DNA of 64,000 nucleotides from Bacteroidota bacterium (GCA_023412195.1 JAEYNZ010000023.1:19815-83814); one strand, 5' to 3'; positions 47,157 to 56,994 are shown, numbered from the stretch's first letter. Translations and numbers: made by a program. The notes: generated from the letters alone by a model not told the origin.

Positions 47157-47457
47157 GGCACGTATCTTTTTTATAAAGGCAAATTTAGATGAAAAACATG
47201 AAAAATTCAGGTTTGAAAAAATTGTAGCTTGAGATTCATTATTAAAAAGATTTGTTTTCAACCATTTTATGTACATTTGAATTTAAACTTTTTAACAAAA
47301 TAAAAGTCCAAACAAAACTTTGTTCTATGCCTTTTTGGTGATGAATCCATGCAGGTGTTGTTTAACCAGTTTCAGGATGAAACACTTCACAGAGATATAG
47401 AAGACTTTTCTGAGGGAACGATTTTAATTTTTATCAACATAACCAAATTATAATTTT
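47157..47457. other. Divergent intergenic region, rsmE / oxidoreductase
   Basis: 301 bp without a gene. It holds the oxidoreductase promoter (47251-47279) and, after it, some 170 bases of transcribed leader in which I see no recognised riboswitch. Confidence 0.7.
47251..47279 (+). promoter_or_regulatory. Promoter of the Gfo/Idh oxidoreductase operon
   Basis: TTTG at 47251-47254, 17 bases, then TACATTTG at 47272-47279: an exact match to the Bacteroidota TTTG / TAnnTTTG consensus. Transcription would start near 47285, leaving a leader of ~170 bases before the ATG at 47458. Confidence 0.75.
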
Positions 47458-48888
47458 ATGAATAAAAAAGCTGATAATGGATTAAGCCGCAGAAAATTCC
47501 TGGGCTGGTCGGCTCTTGGATTAACAGGGTTGACAATTTTGCCTTCATGGACAATCAATGGCATTAAAATCGCGCCAAGCGATCGCGTAGTTTTGGGATT
47601 TATTGGTGCAGGAAGGCAGGCTCTTTCCGATTTTACTAGTTTCGGGAGTGTTCCGGGCGTTCAGGTAGCTGCCTGTTGCGATGTGGATACCATGAAACAA
47701 GTCAGGTTTAAGCAGCGCATAGAAGATTGGCAGAAGAAAATGGCCATGGCTCCACGGTGCGACACGTACGAGCATTATGAAGATTTGCTCGACAGGAAAG
47801 ACATCGATGCAGTGGAGGTAGTTACTCCGGACCACTGGCATGCCCTTCAAACCATCCACGCCATGCAGGCAGGCAAGGATGTGTATGTCCAGAAACCTTT
47901 AGCCTTTACCATTAAGGAAGGACTGGTAATGGTGAAAGTTGCAAAAGAAAATAACCGGGTTGTGCAGGTAGGCAGCCAGCAGCGTTCAAGCAACGAATTC
48001 AGGAAAGCCATCGAACTGGTGCAGAATGGAAAAATTGGCCATATAGAAAAAATTTATGCCAAGGTAGGTGATCCGCCCAAGCCACTTGACCTTCCGGAAG
48101 AGCCTGTCCCCGGTAATCTTAATTTCAACCTGTGGATGGGTCCTCTGAACGATCCGAATGTTCATTATCATCCTGATCTTTGTCCTCCTATTTCACTACA
48201 GCCAGCCGAACAGGAAAAACTCTGGGGTGCATGGCGCTGGTATCGCGAAACAGGTAATGGTTTTACAGCCGACTGGGGCGCTCATATGTTCGACATAGCA
48301 CAGGCTGCTATAGGAATGGATGGGTCGGGCCCGTCAGAAATCATACCCAAAGGCTATAACGGAACAGAATATCTCACATTTAAATATCTGAACGGTGTTG
48401 TAATGACTGAACAGCCTTATCTTGAAGATATGCCGGGGGCACAGGGTATAAAATTCATTGGTACCAACGGCTGGATAGAAGTGGCACGTGGTTACCTGGG
48501 TGCTTCTGATGCTTCTCTGGTGCCTGAAGAGCTTGCCGGTCGCCGTCCACGCAACATGACCCCTGCCGAAAGGGAGGCCATGGCAAAGGAAAGGGCAGAA
48601 AGAGCCAGGAACAGGCAGAGGCCGGAACAAGGCGAAGGCCTTGCATTTGAAATAAGTGCACCGCACATGCAGAGCTTTATCGATGCAGTCCGCTCGAGAA
48701 GCAATCCAACAGCGCCTATTGAAGTAGGATGCAGCACCAACACAATGTGCTGCCTGGGCAATATTGCCACTGAACTGCAGCGCCCTGTGAAATGGAACCC
48801 TGCCACCCTGTCTTTCGACAACGACAAGGAAGCGGCAGCTCACAGGCTTTATCACTATGAGTACCGGAGACCATATTCACAGATTTAA
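47458..48888 (+). CDS. Exported Gfo/Idh/MocA-family oxidoreductase
   Basis: An NAD(P)-dependent sugar or cyclitol oxidoreductase. The 476-residue protein starts with a twin-arginine signal (LSRRKFLGWSALGLTGLTILPS), so it should be exported folded with its cofactor. The Rossmann site is VVLGFIGAGRQALSDF; VVTPDHWHALQTIHAMQAGKDVYVQKPLAFT carries the catalytic Lys (usually EKP, here QKP). The C-terminal alpha/beta domain shows WRWYRETGNGFTADWGAHMFDIAQ, which provides the His/Asp pair. The isomerase-like gene follows after 33 bp. Such pairs are common in Bacteroidota and have been linked to oxidising glycosides to 3-keto sugars; that use is inference. Confidence 0.9.
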   Translation: MNKKADNGLSRRKFLGWSALGLTGLTILPSWTINGIKIAPSDRVVLGFIGAGRQALSDFTSFGSVPGVQVAACCDVDTMKQVRFKQRIEDWQKKMAMAPRCDTYEHYEDLLDRKDIDAVEVVTPDHWHALQTIHAMQAGKDVYVQKPLAFTIKEGLVMVKVAKENNRVVQVGSQQRSSNEFRKAIELVQNGKIGHIEKIYAKVGDPPKPLDLPEEPVPGNLNFNLWMGPLNDPNVHYHPDLCPPISLQPAEQEKLWGAWRWYRETGNGFTADWGAHMFDIAQAAIGMDGSGPSEIIPKGYNGTEYLTFKYLNGVVMTEQPYLEDMPGAQGIKFIGTNGWIEVARGYLGASDASLVPEELAGRRPRNMTPAEREAMAKERAERARNRQRPEQGEGLAFEISAPHMQSFIDAVRSRSNPTAPIEVGCSTNTMCCLGNIATELQRPVKWNPATLSFDNDKEAAAHRLYHYEYRRPYSQI

Positions 48889-48921
48889 CAAAAATCAAAA
48901 AAAATAACCGACATATTGATT

Positions 48922-49863
48922 ATGGAAACAAAAAGAGAATTTCTGAAAAAGCTGGGATTGCTGACAGTGGGGGGAATGGTTGCAGGATCGATGACTCCGG
49001 CAATGGCTGCCAAAAAGAAAAGCAAAGGTTCATCAGCTAAAAAAAGTATTGGCTTGCAGCTTTATTCCCTTGGCAGGGCGTTTAGTGAAGATGTTCCCAA
49101 TGGACTTAAAAAAGTGGCCGACATAGGATACAGCACACTTGAACCGGCCGGATACCGTGAAGGTAAGATGTATAATCTCGAGATGACAGAATTCAGGAAG
49201 CTGGCTGAAGGAGCCGGACTGAAAGTTACAGGCTCACACGTTAATCCACCGGTAAGGAAATATACAAAAGACAATACAGGTGAATTAGCTGAATTTTGGA
49301 AGAAAGCTGTTGAAGATCATGCGAAGCTGGGTGTTACAACAATCGTTCAGCCGGGTCAGCCTTCTACTGAAAATCATGATGAGGTGGCTATTGTATGTGA
49401 TGTTTTCAATAAGGCAGGTGAGATAGCCAAAGCGGCAGGGTTAAAATGGGGTTACCATAATCACAGTGGCGAATTCCAAAGGGTAGTGAAGCCGGAAGAC
49501 AAAGAAAAAAGGGCCAACCCATGGATGCCTGTCGGTGATATCATTTACGATCTGATGCTGAATGGAACAAACCCGGCGCTGGTATTCTTTGAAATGGATG
49601 TATACTGGACCGTGATGGGGCAGCAAGATCCGCTTGAGTATTTTGAAAAGTATAAAGGCAGGTTCCCCGTATTACATATAAAAGACCGTTCAATCCTGGG
49701 TCGTTCAGGAATGATGAATTTCGAAAATATCTTTAATAAGGCTTACGAAAACGGACTTGATGAATTTTATGTGGAACTGGAGAGCATCCGTGAGGGAATG
49801 ACACAGTTTGAAGGTGTCAAACTTTGTTATGACTACCTGAATAATGCTCCTTTTGTGAAATAG
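48922..49863 (+). CDS. Exported sugar phosphate isomerase/epimerase-like TIM barrel
   Basis: A xylose-isomerase-like barrel of 313 residues, ATG at 48922 (a TTG two codons upstream is less likely). The export signal is LKKLGLLTVGGMVAGSMTPAMA; it has KRE rather than RR, so Tat use is doubtful. GLQLYSLGRAFSEDVPNGLKKVADIGYSTLEPAGY, LKWGYHNHSGEF, FFEMDVYWTVMGQQDPLEYFEKYKGRFPVLHIKD and FYVELE give the metal-binding Glu/His/Asp positions of the family. It acts next to a Gfo/Idh enzyme in the same transcript and very likely on the product of that enzyme. Substrate unknown. Confidence 0.88.
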   Translation: METKREFLKKLGLLTVGGMVAGSMTPAMAAKKKSKGSSAKKSIGLQLYSLGRAFSEDVPNGLKKVADIGYSTLEPAGYREGKMYNLEMTEFRKLAEGAGLKVTGSHVNPPVRKYTKDNTGELAEFWKKAVEDHAKLGVTTIVQPGQPSTENHDEVAIVCDVFNKAGEIAKAAGLKWGYHNHSGEFQRVVKPEDKEKRANPWMPVGDIIYDLMLNGTNPALVFFEMDVYWTVMGQQDPLEYFEKYKGRFPVLHIKDRSILGRSGMMNFENIFNKAYENGLDEFYVELESIREGMTQFEGVKLCYDYLNNAPFVK

Positions 49864-49884
49864 AATTTTATGATCGACTTATAA

Positions 49885-49916
49885 AAAATCAGGTGCACAA
49901 GCACCTGATTTTTTTT
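49885..49916. terminator. Strong bidirectional terminator after the TIM-barrel gene
   Basis: AAAATCAGGTGC / GCACCTGATTTT, a 12-bp perfect stem with an ACAA loop, followed by T. It separates the oxidoreductase operon from the convergent cellobiose phosphorylase gene. Confidence 0.92.
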
Positions 49917-49933
49917 GCTTATTGACATAGGTT

Positions 49934-52366
49934 TTACCCCATGATTACCTTCACCCTGCAGGTTTTCTTTTCAGTAAGAGGTACGGTCCGGCCTTCCGTT
50001 TTTTCATCATTAATCCAAAGTTCCTTCACCCCTTTTGAAACATGATCGGGATTAACGACTTCAATCAGGTATTCAGTATTCCTGTACTTTCGTTTTATCT
50101 GGAAACCATCCCATGCAGCCGGGATGCACGGGTCAATGATTAACCCGTCGTAACCGGGCCTGATGCCCAGTATATATTGCGAGATGGCAAAGAAGTTCCA
50201 TGCAGCAGTGCCTGTGAGCCACGAGTTTTTGGCTTCACCCGGTTTCCAAGCATCCTTTCCGGCTATCATCTGGGAATACACATATGGCTCCGTGCGGTGA
50301 AGGTCGCTGATTTCCTCGAGGTATGACGGGCATATCTTGCTATAATATTCAAACGCCTGGTCACCATTGCCTGCTATGGCCTCACCGATCATAATCCACG
50401 GATTGTTGTGGCAGAAGATTCCTGCATTTTCCTTATAACCTTCAGGATAGCTTGTAATCTCCCCTTTGCTGAGGTCATATTCTGTATAGGCAGGATTGTT
50501 CAGAACAATACCGTATTCACAGTCGAGGTGTGTCTTTACTGCATCCAGTGCTTTCCGTGGCCATCCTTTCTCTTTACCGATAGCTGCCATGGTGCAGAAC
50601 CCATTCGATTCGATGAAGATTTTTCCTTCTGTATTTTCACTGCTGCCAATTTTTTTTCCAAAAAAGTCATATGCCCTCAGGAACCATTCTCCGTCCCAGC
50701 CATGAGCTTCAATAGCCTCCTTCATGCGTTCCACTTCTGCCTTTACTTCATGGGCCTGTTCACGTTTACCAAGTTGCATAAGCAGTTCAGCATAATCGTT
50801 GCCATAAAGGACAAACATGCCGGCAATCATGACGGATTCAGCTACACCGCCTGATTTGTTTTCCGTGGTCTGGAATGATTCATCCGGGTTGTTCGAGAAG
50901 CAATTCAGGTTGAGGCAGTCGTTCCAGTCGGCGCGACCTATTAAAGGCAATCCATGCGGACCCAGGTTATTGATTACATGCCTGAACGAACGTTCCAGGT
51001 GGTCGAGCATGGGCTGAGCCTTTTCAGGATTATTATCATACGGAACCATTTCACCAAGAATTCCAAAATCACCTGTTTCCTTAATATACAGTGTGTTTGA
51101 TAGGATGAGCCAGAGAGGATCATCATTGAAGTTCCCGCCGATATCACTGTTCCCCTTTTTTGTAAGAGGTTGGTACTGGTGGTATGCTCCTCCGTCTTCA
51201 AGTTGTGTGGCAGCCAGATCAAGTATGCGTTCCCTGGCTTTTTCAGGAATCAGGTGCACGAAACCTATCAGGTCCTGGTTGGAATCGCGGAAACCCATCC
51301 CGCGGCCGATACCTGATTCAAAATAAGAGGCAGATCTCGACATGTTGAACGTAACCATATTCTGGTACTGGTTCCAGATGTTTACCATACGGTCGAGCCT
51401 GTCATCGGCACTCTTAACCTGGTAATTCGAAAGAAGTCCGGTCCAGTAATCCTTCAGCCTGTTGAATTCCTGTTCAACCCTTTCAGATGAAGAAAAATTC
51501 TGGATAAGCCTTTCTGCCTTGGTTTTATTAATGACCTTTTTCGCAGCCCATTTTTCATCCTGTTCGTTTTCAACATATCCAAGGATAAAAACTAGCTCTT
51601 TTTCTTCGCCTGCCTGTAATACAACCTTCAGCATGTGTGATGCAACAGGCGACCATCCGTGTGCCACCGAATTTTTGGCTTGCCCGTTTAAAACCACATC
51701 GGGTTCAGCATAGGGATTATATAACCCTACGAATGATTCCCTGTCGGTGTCAAAGCCATTTATTTCACGGTTAACTGCATAAAATGCATAATGGTTCCGG
51801 CGCTCCCTGTATTCTGTTTTATGGTAGATCACCGAACCTTCAACCTCTACTTCCCCTATGGAGTAATTTCGCTGGAAATTGGTCATGTCATCAAGTGCAT
51901 TCCACAAGTTCCATTCGAGGTATGAAAACAGGCTGAAAGATTTGGTTTCACTGCCGGTATTCTGCAATTTCACCCTGATGATTTCGGCATTGACACCCAG
52001 CGGAACAAAATGGGTTACCTCTGCGGCCAGGTTGTTCTTTCTGCCTGTTATGGATGTATATCCCAATCCGTGACGGCATTCATAATGGTCGAGTGGCGTT
52101 TTGACAGGCTTCCATCCCGGCGACCATACTATTCCATTGTCATTGATGTAGAAATATTTTCCATTATCGTCAATGGGTACATTATTATATCTGAACCGGG
52201 TAATCCTTCTGTACCTGGGATCTTTATAAAAACTGTAGCCGCCACCTGTATTTGAGATCAGTGTGAAGAATTCCTCGTTACCCAGATAGTTGATCCAGGG
52301 CCAGGGTGTTTTGGGATTGGTGATGACATACTCTCTGTTCATGTCATCGAAATAACCAAATTTCAT
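49934..52366 (-). CDS. Cellobiose phosphorylase (GH94)
   Basis: The enzyme splits cellobiose with phosphate into glucose 1-phosphate and glucose. The 810-residue protein is collinear with clostridial cellobiose phosphorylases: it starts [29 protein letters not shown], then [32 protein letters not shown] and [23 protein letters not shown]. The catalytic segment is [23 protein letters not shown], with Asp483 as general acid, and the C-terminus contains [12 protein letters not shown]. There is no signal peptide, so it acts on imported cellobiose in the cytosol. It conserves energy in cellulose or cello-oligosaccharide use. It has its own promoter. Confidence 0.95.
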   Translation of the reverse strand: MKFGYFDDMNREYVITNPKTPWPWINYLGNEEFFTLISNTGGGYSFYKDPRYRRITRFRYNNVPIDDNGKYFYINDNGIVWSPGWKPVKTPLDHYECRHGLGYTSITGRKNNLAAEVTHFVPLGVNAEIIRVKLQNTGSETKSFSLFSYLEWNLWNALDDMTNFQRNYSIGEVEVEGSVIYHKTEYRERRNHYAFYAVNREINGFDTDRESFVGLYNPYAEPDVVLNGQAKNSVAHGWSPVASHMLKVVLQAGEEKELVFILGYVENEQDEKWAAKKVINKTKAERLIQNFSSSERVEQEFNRLKDYWTGLLSNYQVKSADDRLDRMVNIWNQYQNMVTFNMSRSASYFESGIGRGMGFRDSNQDLIGFVHLIPEKARERILDLAATQLEDGGAYHQYQPLTKKGNSDIGGNFNDDPLWLILSNTLYIKETGDFGILGEMVPYDNNPEKAQPMLDHLERSFRHVINNLGPHGLPLIGRADWNDCLNLNCFSNNPDESFQTTENKSGGVAESVMIAGMFVLYGNDYAELLMQLGKREQAHEVKAEVERMKEAIEAHGWDGEWFLRAYDFFGKKIGSSENTEGKIFIESNGFCTMAAIGKEKGWPRKALDAVKTHLDCEYGIVLNNPAYTEYDLSKGEITSYPEGYKENAGIFCHNNPWIMIGEAIAGNGDQAFEYYSKICPSYLEEISDLHRTEPYVYSQMIAGKDAWKPGEAKNSWLTGTAAWNFFAISQYILGIRPGYDGLIIDPCIPAAWDGFQIKRKYRNTEYLIEVVNPDHVSKGVKELWINDEKTEGRTVPLTEKKTCRVKVIMG

Positions 52367-52391
52367 GATTGCAGTATTAGATAATTGAACC

Positions 52392-52421
52392 CAAAAATAG
52401 CTTATTTGTACTTTTTACAAA
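52392..52421 (-). promoter_or_regulatory. Promoter of the cellobiose phosphorylase gene
   Basis: On the minus strand, TTTTG (ending 52418), 18 bases, then TATTTTTG (52399-52392). This matches TTTG / TAnnTTTG and lies 26 bases from the ATG. Confidence 0.7.
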
Positions 52422-52463
52422 ATGATAATACTATTTTCAGTTCTGGATGAATGACTGATACTT

Positions 52464-53330
52464 CTAGTGCTGGTGAAAACCGTCGGAAACAAACCGGAGC
52501 ACTTCAGGCAATGACTCTCTCCAGTAGGTCCAGTTGTGGCCCCCGTTGCGAATGCGGAATTCGTGTGGGATTTCTTTTTTGCGCATTTCAATATGAACCA
52601 AAGAATTTCCTTCATAAAGAAAATCATCATCACCACAATCGATAAACCAGCGCACCGCATTTTTCTTGTCTTCAGGAAGGTTGCGTATCAGTTCCAGAAC
52701 ACTGTAATTCTGGTACCAGTCATCTTTCTGTTTCTGGGTTGCATCGGGCATTCCTCTTCGTTGCATAAAGCCTTCTACTTCAGCCATGGTCAGTGGGCCG
52801 GTGGATGCGCTCAGTGGACAGGCTGCAGAAAAGAGATCAGGGCGGTGTAATGCATAATAGAATGTGCCACCGCCGCCCATTGATAGACCGGCAACTGCCC
52901 GGTAACGTTTTGCCGGCCTGGTGCGATAGGTTTTTTCAATAAACGGCATAAATTCTTCAAAAAAGAAATCTTCATACCTCCAGTTGCCCGAAGGATCATT
53001 TGTATATCCCCGTTGCCCGGTATCAGCATCTGGCATAACAATGATCATCGGAGTTGCAATACCATCTTTGATTGCCTTGTCGGTAATATGCAACACCTCC
53101 CCAAACTGGATCCAGCCGCTTTGGTCATCGCCCGAGCCATGCAGAAGGTAAAGTACAGGATAACTCCTTTCAGAGGTTTGGTAATCGGGGGGAAGGTAGA
53201 TGGCATACTTTCTTTCCATCTTCAAAATGTTACTTGTAAGGTTAAGGTTATCATACACCTTTCCTGTTTGTGCATATAATGCGGAAGTTAAAGCTATTGT
53301 AAGCAATAAGGAAAACAATTTGAATTTCAT
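52464..53330 (-). CDS. Exported alpha/beta-hydrolase esterase (esterase D / feruloyl esterase-like)
   Basis: The 288-residue protein has a signal peptide ending ALYAQ. The fold is the esterase-D/XynZ group: YAIYLPPDYQTSERSYPVLYLLHGSGDDQSGW (oxyanion loop), IIVMPDADTG, GLSMGGGGTFYYALHRPD (nucleophile Ser150), WFIDCGDDDFLYEGN (acid) and NGGHNWTYWRESLPEVLRFV (His). Members remove ferulate or acetate from plant polysaccharides. It is encoded just upstream of the cellobiose phosphorylase on the same strand, ~100 bp apart, consistent with plant-fibre use; exact substrate unknown. Confidence 0.9.
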   Translation of the reverse strand: MKFKLFSLLLTIALTSALYAQTGKVYDNLNLTSNILKMERKYAIYLPPDYQTSERSYPVLYLLHGSGDDQSGWIQFGEVLHITDKAIKDGIATPMIIVMPDADTGQRGYTNDPSGNWRYEDFFFEEFMPFIEKTYRTRPAKRYRAVAGLSMGGGGTFYYALHRPDLFSAACPLSASTGPLTMAEVEGFMQRRGMPDATQKQKDDWYQNYSVLELIRNLPEDKKNAVRWFIDCGDDDFLYEGNSLVHIEMRKKEIPHEFRIRNGGHNWTYWRESLPEVLRFVSDGFHQH

Positions 53331-53411
53331 AAGCTGTGATATTAATATTTTGGTTCAATAAAAATAGGTATTTCTTTTAGTAAACAGCAGGCAGGAGGCA
53401 ATAAACAAAAA

Positions 53412-53431
53412 AGACTGCCCGAAAGCAGCCT
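53412..53431 (-). terminator. Terminator after the peroxiredoxin gene
   Basis: AGACTGC / GCAGCCT hairpin (one G-T pair) with a 6-base loop, followed on the minus strand by T6 (53411-53406). It sits just past the peroxiredoxin stop. Confidence 0.8.
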
Positions 53432-53456
53432 TTTTAGATTTATACAAGAAAGGAAC

Positions 53457-54107
53457 TCAGTTTATACTTTTTCTGGCGAGATAGAAATCTACCATTTCAT
53501 AATCACTTCTCTCGCGTTCCTCCATGTCCTTCACAGTTTTTGGAGGTGGAACGATTACCTTGTCACCTGGCTGCCAGTCGAGCGGCATAGCTACCTTATG
53601 CTCATCCGAAAGTTGAAGCGCCTTCAGTACACGAATGATTTCGTTCATGTTTCTTCCTACATTCAGAGGATAATACATGATCAACCTTACCTTTCCGGTA
53701 GGGTCAATAAAAAATACTGCCCTTACAGCTGCTGTTTCACTTTCATTTGGTTGCAGCATGCCATACAACTTTGACACTTTCATATCAATGTCGGCAATAA
53801 TAGGGAAATCGAGCATTACGCCGGTTTTGGTTTTAACATTGTGCACCCAGGCCATATGAGAATGGATGCTGTCAATACTTAATCCCAGAAGTTTTGTGTT
53901 CAGTTCTCTGAATTCATCGTGGCGGATTGCAAATCCACTCATTTCGGTTGTGCAGACGGGGGTAAAATCAGCAGGGTGTGAAAATAAAATAACCCAGCTC
54001 CCCTTATTATATTCTGAAAACTGAATAGGGCCATAGGTGGTATTGGCATGAAAATCAGGAGCCATGTCACCAATGGCTGGCATTTTGGATATTGTTTGTT
54101 CTTCCAT
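53457..54107 (-). CDS. Peroxiredoxin (Prx6-like)
   Basis: This thiol peroxidase reduces H2O2 and organic peroxides in the cytosol. The 216-residue protein has the peroxidatic Cys52 in SHPADFTPVCTTEMSGFA. The Arg/Thr environment follows the canonical layout, and the C-terminal arm (MPLDWQPGDKVIVPPPKTV) is that of the Prx6 subgroup. No second Cys lies in the usual resolving position, so a 1-Cys mechanism is likely. It is a single-gene unit with a terminator. OxyR-type regulators are not nearby. Confidence 0.95.
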   Translation of the reverse strand: MEEQTISKMPAIGDMAPDFHANTTYGPIQFSEYNKGSWVILFSHPADFTPVCTTEMSGFAIRHDEFRELNTKLLGLSIDSIHSHMAWVHNVKTKTGVMLDFPIIADIDMKVSKLYGMLQPNESETAAVRAVFFIDPTGKVRLIMYYPLNVGRNMNEIIRVLKALQLSDEHKVAMPLDWQPGDKVIVPPPKTVKDMEERERSDYEMVDFYLARKSIN

Positions 54108-54208
54108 AATACGATGCTTTATTTAAAAGTTTAATAGTTTCGGATTCATTAACGAAAAAATCAGAAATAGGTTTAGTTAAAGGCAATATATATGCTGCAA
54201 AACATTTA

Positions 54209-55039
54209 TTATGTACCGGTTATTGCCTTCGCTTTTCTTTTTGGAAATAGGGTTGCCAGATAAATCAGAATTATTGATAACAGTGCAACCAGGGCACCCA
54301 GCTTTAGTTTATCAACGGAATCCATAAGATAAATGCCATGTGTGTTTATTTCGTTCCAGAAAGTAACAGTTAACAGAACAAGCAGGTTATTGATGGCATG
54401 CCCGATGATCGCAAGGAGGATATTCCGGGTGCGGATCATGATCCAGCCAAGCAGGAGTCCAAGCAAAAAGGTAGCAGGCACCTGCCAGGGATTCAGATGG
54501 AAGAGCGAGAACAGCAGGGCTGATATAACAACAGCAGTGGCAGCATGGTAATTTTTTCGGAAACCATGCAGGATGATACCCCTGAAGATCAATTCTTCAA
54601 TAACAGGAGCTATAATTACAACTTTCATAAAGGCTCCCCACCACCCGTAATCGCTTTCGAAAATCCTGCCGAACAATTCCCAGAACCATTGTGGTGCAGG
54701 TATGAGTTTCTCAACCCTCATATTAATATCTTCCAGGAGGAAGTGCGCCCCCCATAGAAAAGTTATCATAGGGAGGATCACAAGTGGATTAAAAAATTTT
54801 AATGGAAAAACATCGAGGACTGGCGCTTTCGACTTTTTAAGGCCGTACAGCAGTATGAATATGGTGGACCCGGCGTTGAGCAGAACTTTTTTTACAGGAT
54901 TGTAAAGATACTCCGTGTCCTTATAATAATCGATCAGAGCCAGAGGAAAATCAACAATTGTTTGTATGAAAAGATATAAAATAAGCAAATGAACAGCCTG
55001 TACAATTGTAGGATAATATCTTTGCATGTATTGCTGCAT
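54209..55039 (-). CDS. CPBP-family intramembrane metalloprotease-like protein
   Basis: This protein of 276 residues with about eight membrane helices starts at the ATG 55039 (an upstream TTG at 55069 is weaker). The CPBP/Abi signature is present: APVIEELIFRGIILHGF (Glu-Glu-x-x-x-Arg), LLFSLFHLNPWQ (FxxxH) and IGHAINNLLVLL (HxxxN). Members cleave or bind prenylated or membrane peptides; the substrate here is unknown. It is a stand-alone gene upstream of the peroxiredoxin gene. Confidence 0.9.
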   Translation of the reverse strand: MQQYMQRYYPTIVQAVHLLILYLFIQTIVDFPLALIDYYKDTEYLYNPVKKVLLNAGSTIFILLYGLKKSKAPVLDVFPLKFFNPLVILPMITFLWGAHFLLEDINMRVEKLIPAPQWFWELFGRIFESDYGWWGAFMKVVIIAPVIEELIFRGIILHGFRKNYHAATAVVISALLFSLFHLNPWQVPATFLLGLLLGWIMIRTRNILLAIIGHAINNLLVLLTVTFWNEINTHGIYLMDSVDKLKLGALVALLSIILIYLATLFPKRKAKAITGT

Positions 55040-55139
55040 GATTAAATATATACAGCCGAATATAACCAATTTTTATTTTGTAACAGGGGCATATATTTTT
55101 CTTTTGTGAAAGGTTAATAAAATGAAGGCACTTTAAACT

Positions 55140-55664
55140 CTACTCGGAATCTGATACAGTTAATGTTTTTAGCCCTGCTGTTTTAAAAGAGAAGTGGCGT
55201 TGTGAAATATAACTAAATATGACAACGATAACCGTAGTTAGAGTTTTTGCTACCAATGCATTCTGATGCATATATTCAACAAAAAACTTCAGGAATATGT
55301 AGTTTAGAAAAATGGCTGCAGAAACTGTAAGCCAGTATCTGAAGAATTGTACCCGTCCGTGTAGTTCTGAGGCAGTAAATGTAACATATTTGGCAAGCAT
55401 AAATCCGGTACAGAATGTGATAGGAAAAACAATCAGAAAAGCTGCTATATGGGGACTGATAGCAATGATTCCAAGTTCAACAATCTGCATTGCCAGGATA
55501 TACTTATAAATAATGTAGTACAGAATGATATCGAAAAAGGTATTGGTTCCACCTGTAACGCCATACCTGAAAATTTCTATAGGGATAAATCTCAGACAAG
55601 GGAAATAAAAACTGTCAATAATCCGGATTATTAAAATCCTGCTATTATGTAAAAATCTTCTCAT
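55140..55664 (-). CDS. GtrA-family membrane protein
   Basis: A 174-residue protein with four predicted membrane segments. FRYGVTGGTNTFFDIILYYIIYKYIL, FCTGFMLAKYVTF, VQFFRYWLTVSAAIFLNYIFLKFFVEY and VIVVIFSYISQRHFSF are the family pattern. GtrA proteins are thought to flip undecaprenyl-linked sugars for glycosylation of O-antigen or teichoic acid; no partner glycosyltransferase is adjacent. Role not assignable. Confidence 0.88.
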   Translation of the reverse strand: MRRFLHNSRILIIRIIDSFYFPCLRFIPIEIFRYGVTGGTNTFFDIILYYIIYKYILAMQIVELGIIAISPHIAAFLIVFPITFCTGFMLAKYVTFTASELHGRVQFFRYWLTVSAAIFLNYIFLKFFVEYMHQNALVAKTLTTVIVVIFSYISQRHFSFKTAGLKTLTVSDSE

Positions 55665-55827
55665 ACACAGAATTTATCAAGGGCAAAGAAACAATTTTCA
55701 TCTGAAATATCCACTTTATAACCAGGGAAAAATCAGATTTTGTGCATTATTTTAATAAGCTAATACTTTCTTTGTTAGGCATAAATCATTGACAGGTAGC
55801 ATTCTATGGTTTAATATGTGCAACAAT

Positions 55828-56244
55828 TTAAAAGCGGAGAGGTTTTCGTAATTCTTTCTTTTGTGCTGTTTGTTTTTTATTCTCTATTCGTTTTTGTTTA
55901 GAAGCAGCGGTAGGTTTTGTTTGTTTTCTTCTGCGGGGTATAGTAAGTGCTTTTTCAATCATATCAAGAAACTTTTGCTCAGCTTTCTTCCTGTTACGCC
56001 ATTGTGATCGTTCTGTTGCAGAGGTAACGATCAGTTCTCCCTCCAGGTTTATCCGGTTTATGGCCTTGTGTAATACAAGTTGTTTTTCTTCCTCAGTAAG
56101 TGCCTCAGAAGCCTGCACATGAAACCGAATTTCAATCTTTGTGCTGACCTTATTTACATTCTGTCCTCCGGGGCCGCCGCTGCGGCTGGCAGAAACCTGC
56201 ACTTCAGAAAGCAGTTTTTCCCTTTTGGCTTCAGAAATTATCAT
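55828..56244 (-). CDS. arfB: Peptidyl-tRNA hydrolase ArfB (YaeJ)
   Basis: The enzyme rescues ribosomes stalled at the ends of broken mRNAs. The 138-residue protein has the catalytic GGQ (26-28) in SRSGGPGGQNVNKVSTKIEIRF and a long basic C-terminal tail (RRRKQTKPTAASKQKRIENKK) that enters the mRNA channel. This combination separates ArfB from the longer RF1/2. It lies 6 bp downstream of the Crp/Fnr gene on the same strand and may be co-transcribed with it. Confidence 0.94.
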   Translation of the reverse strand: MIISEAKREKLLSEVQVSASRSGGPGGQNVNKVSTKIEIRFHVQASEALTEEEKQLVLHKAINRINLEGELIVTSATERSQWRNRKKAEQKFLDMIEKALTIPRRRKQTKPTAASKQKRIENKKQTAQKKELRKPLRF

Positions 56245-56250
56245 ATAATC

Positions 56251-56940
56251 CTAACTTGTTTTTGCAATGGTTTCAAGCTTCGTTCTATCTGTAATTTCTA
56301 TATTCCTTCCTTGAAGTAAAATGACATTTTCCTTTTCAAATTCCTTTAGGTACCTTATGGCACTTTCGGTCGAGATTGAAGCAAAATCAGCAATATCCTG
56401 GCGGGAAAGATATTCAAATACATCTTCCCTTAAATAATCATCCTGTGAAATATAGATCAATGCCGAAGCCAGTTTACCTCTCATCTGCTTATATGAAAGG
56501 TTCCTGATGATTTCAAGCAGGTGTTTCTCATTACGGTAATTTCTGGAAGTAACTTCAAGTGCAAATTGAGGGTTCCTGAGCAGGATGTCCTTCAAGCTTT
56601 CCTTTTCTATCATGCAGATTTCTGAATCCTTAATTGCCTGCGATGAATAGGTATGGACATTCTCTCCAAATATTGAGGTAAAAGCCAGAAAATCTCCTTT
56701 CTGTGCCAGGCTGATGTTAATCTGCTTGTCGTAACCTGTCTGAAGGTAAACCTTTATCAGCCCGCTTACTACATAGAGCACATACGGGGCAAAAGCTCCC
56801 TGCTTAAATATGGTCTCACCTTTCAGATAGGATATCCGGGTTTTCTTTTGAGCAAGCTGGTTCAGCTCCTCAGGGTAATGTTGCAGACTTTGAAGGATAC
56901 CTGCCGGGTGTATATTATTATCAGGTTTTTCGATATTCAT
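56251..56940 (-). CDS. Crp/Fnr-family transcription regulator
   Basis: The 229-residue regulator starts at the ATG 56940. It has a cyclic-nucleotide-binding-type beta-barrel (KGETIFKQGAFAPYVLYVVSGLIKVYL, ~40-130), a long dimer helix, and a C-terminal winged helix with LSRQDIADFASISTESAIRYLKEFEKENVI. The recognition helix keeps Glu and Arg (ESAIR) in the Crp pattern. Only one Cys is present, so it is not an iron-sulfur FNR sensor; the ligand is unknown. It is divergent from a thiol-redox cluster. A -7-like box TACTTTTG (56973-56966, minus) and a palindrome (56995-57016) sit in between. Confidence 0.92.
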   Translation of the reverse strand: MNIEKPDNNIHPAGILQSLQHYPEELNQLAQKKTRISYLKGETIFKQGAFAPYVLYVVSGLIKVYLQTGYDKQINISLAQKGDFLAFTSIFGENVHTYSSQAIKDSEICMIEKESLKDILLRNPQFALEVTSRNYRNEKHLLEIIRNLSYKQMRGKLASALIYISQDDYLREDVFEYLSRQDIADFASISTESAIRYLKEFEKENVILLQGRNIEITDRTKLETIAKTS

Positions 56941-56994
56941 CACGAGCTTTTATGTGGAATTTTTACAAAAGTACAAAAAGCAGGTGACAGGAAA

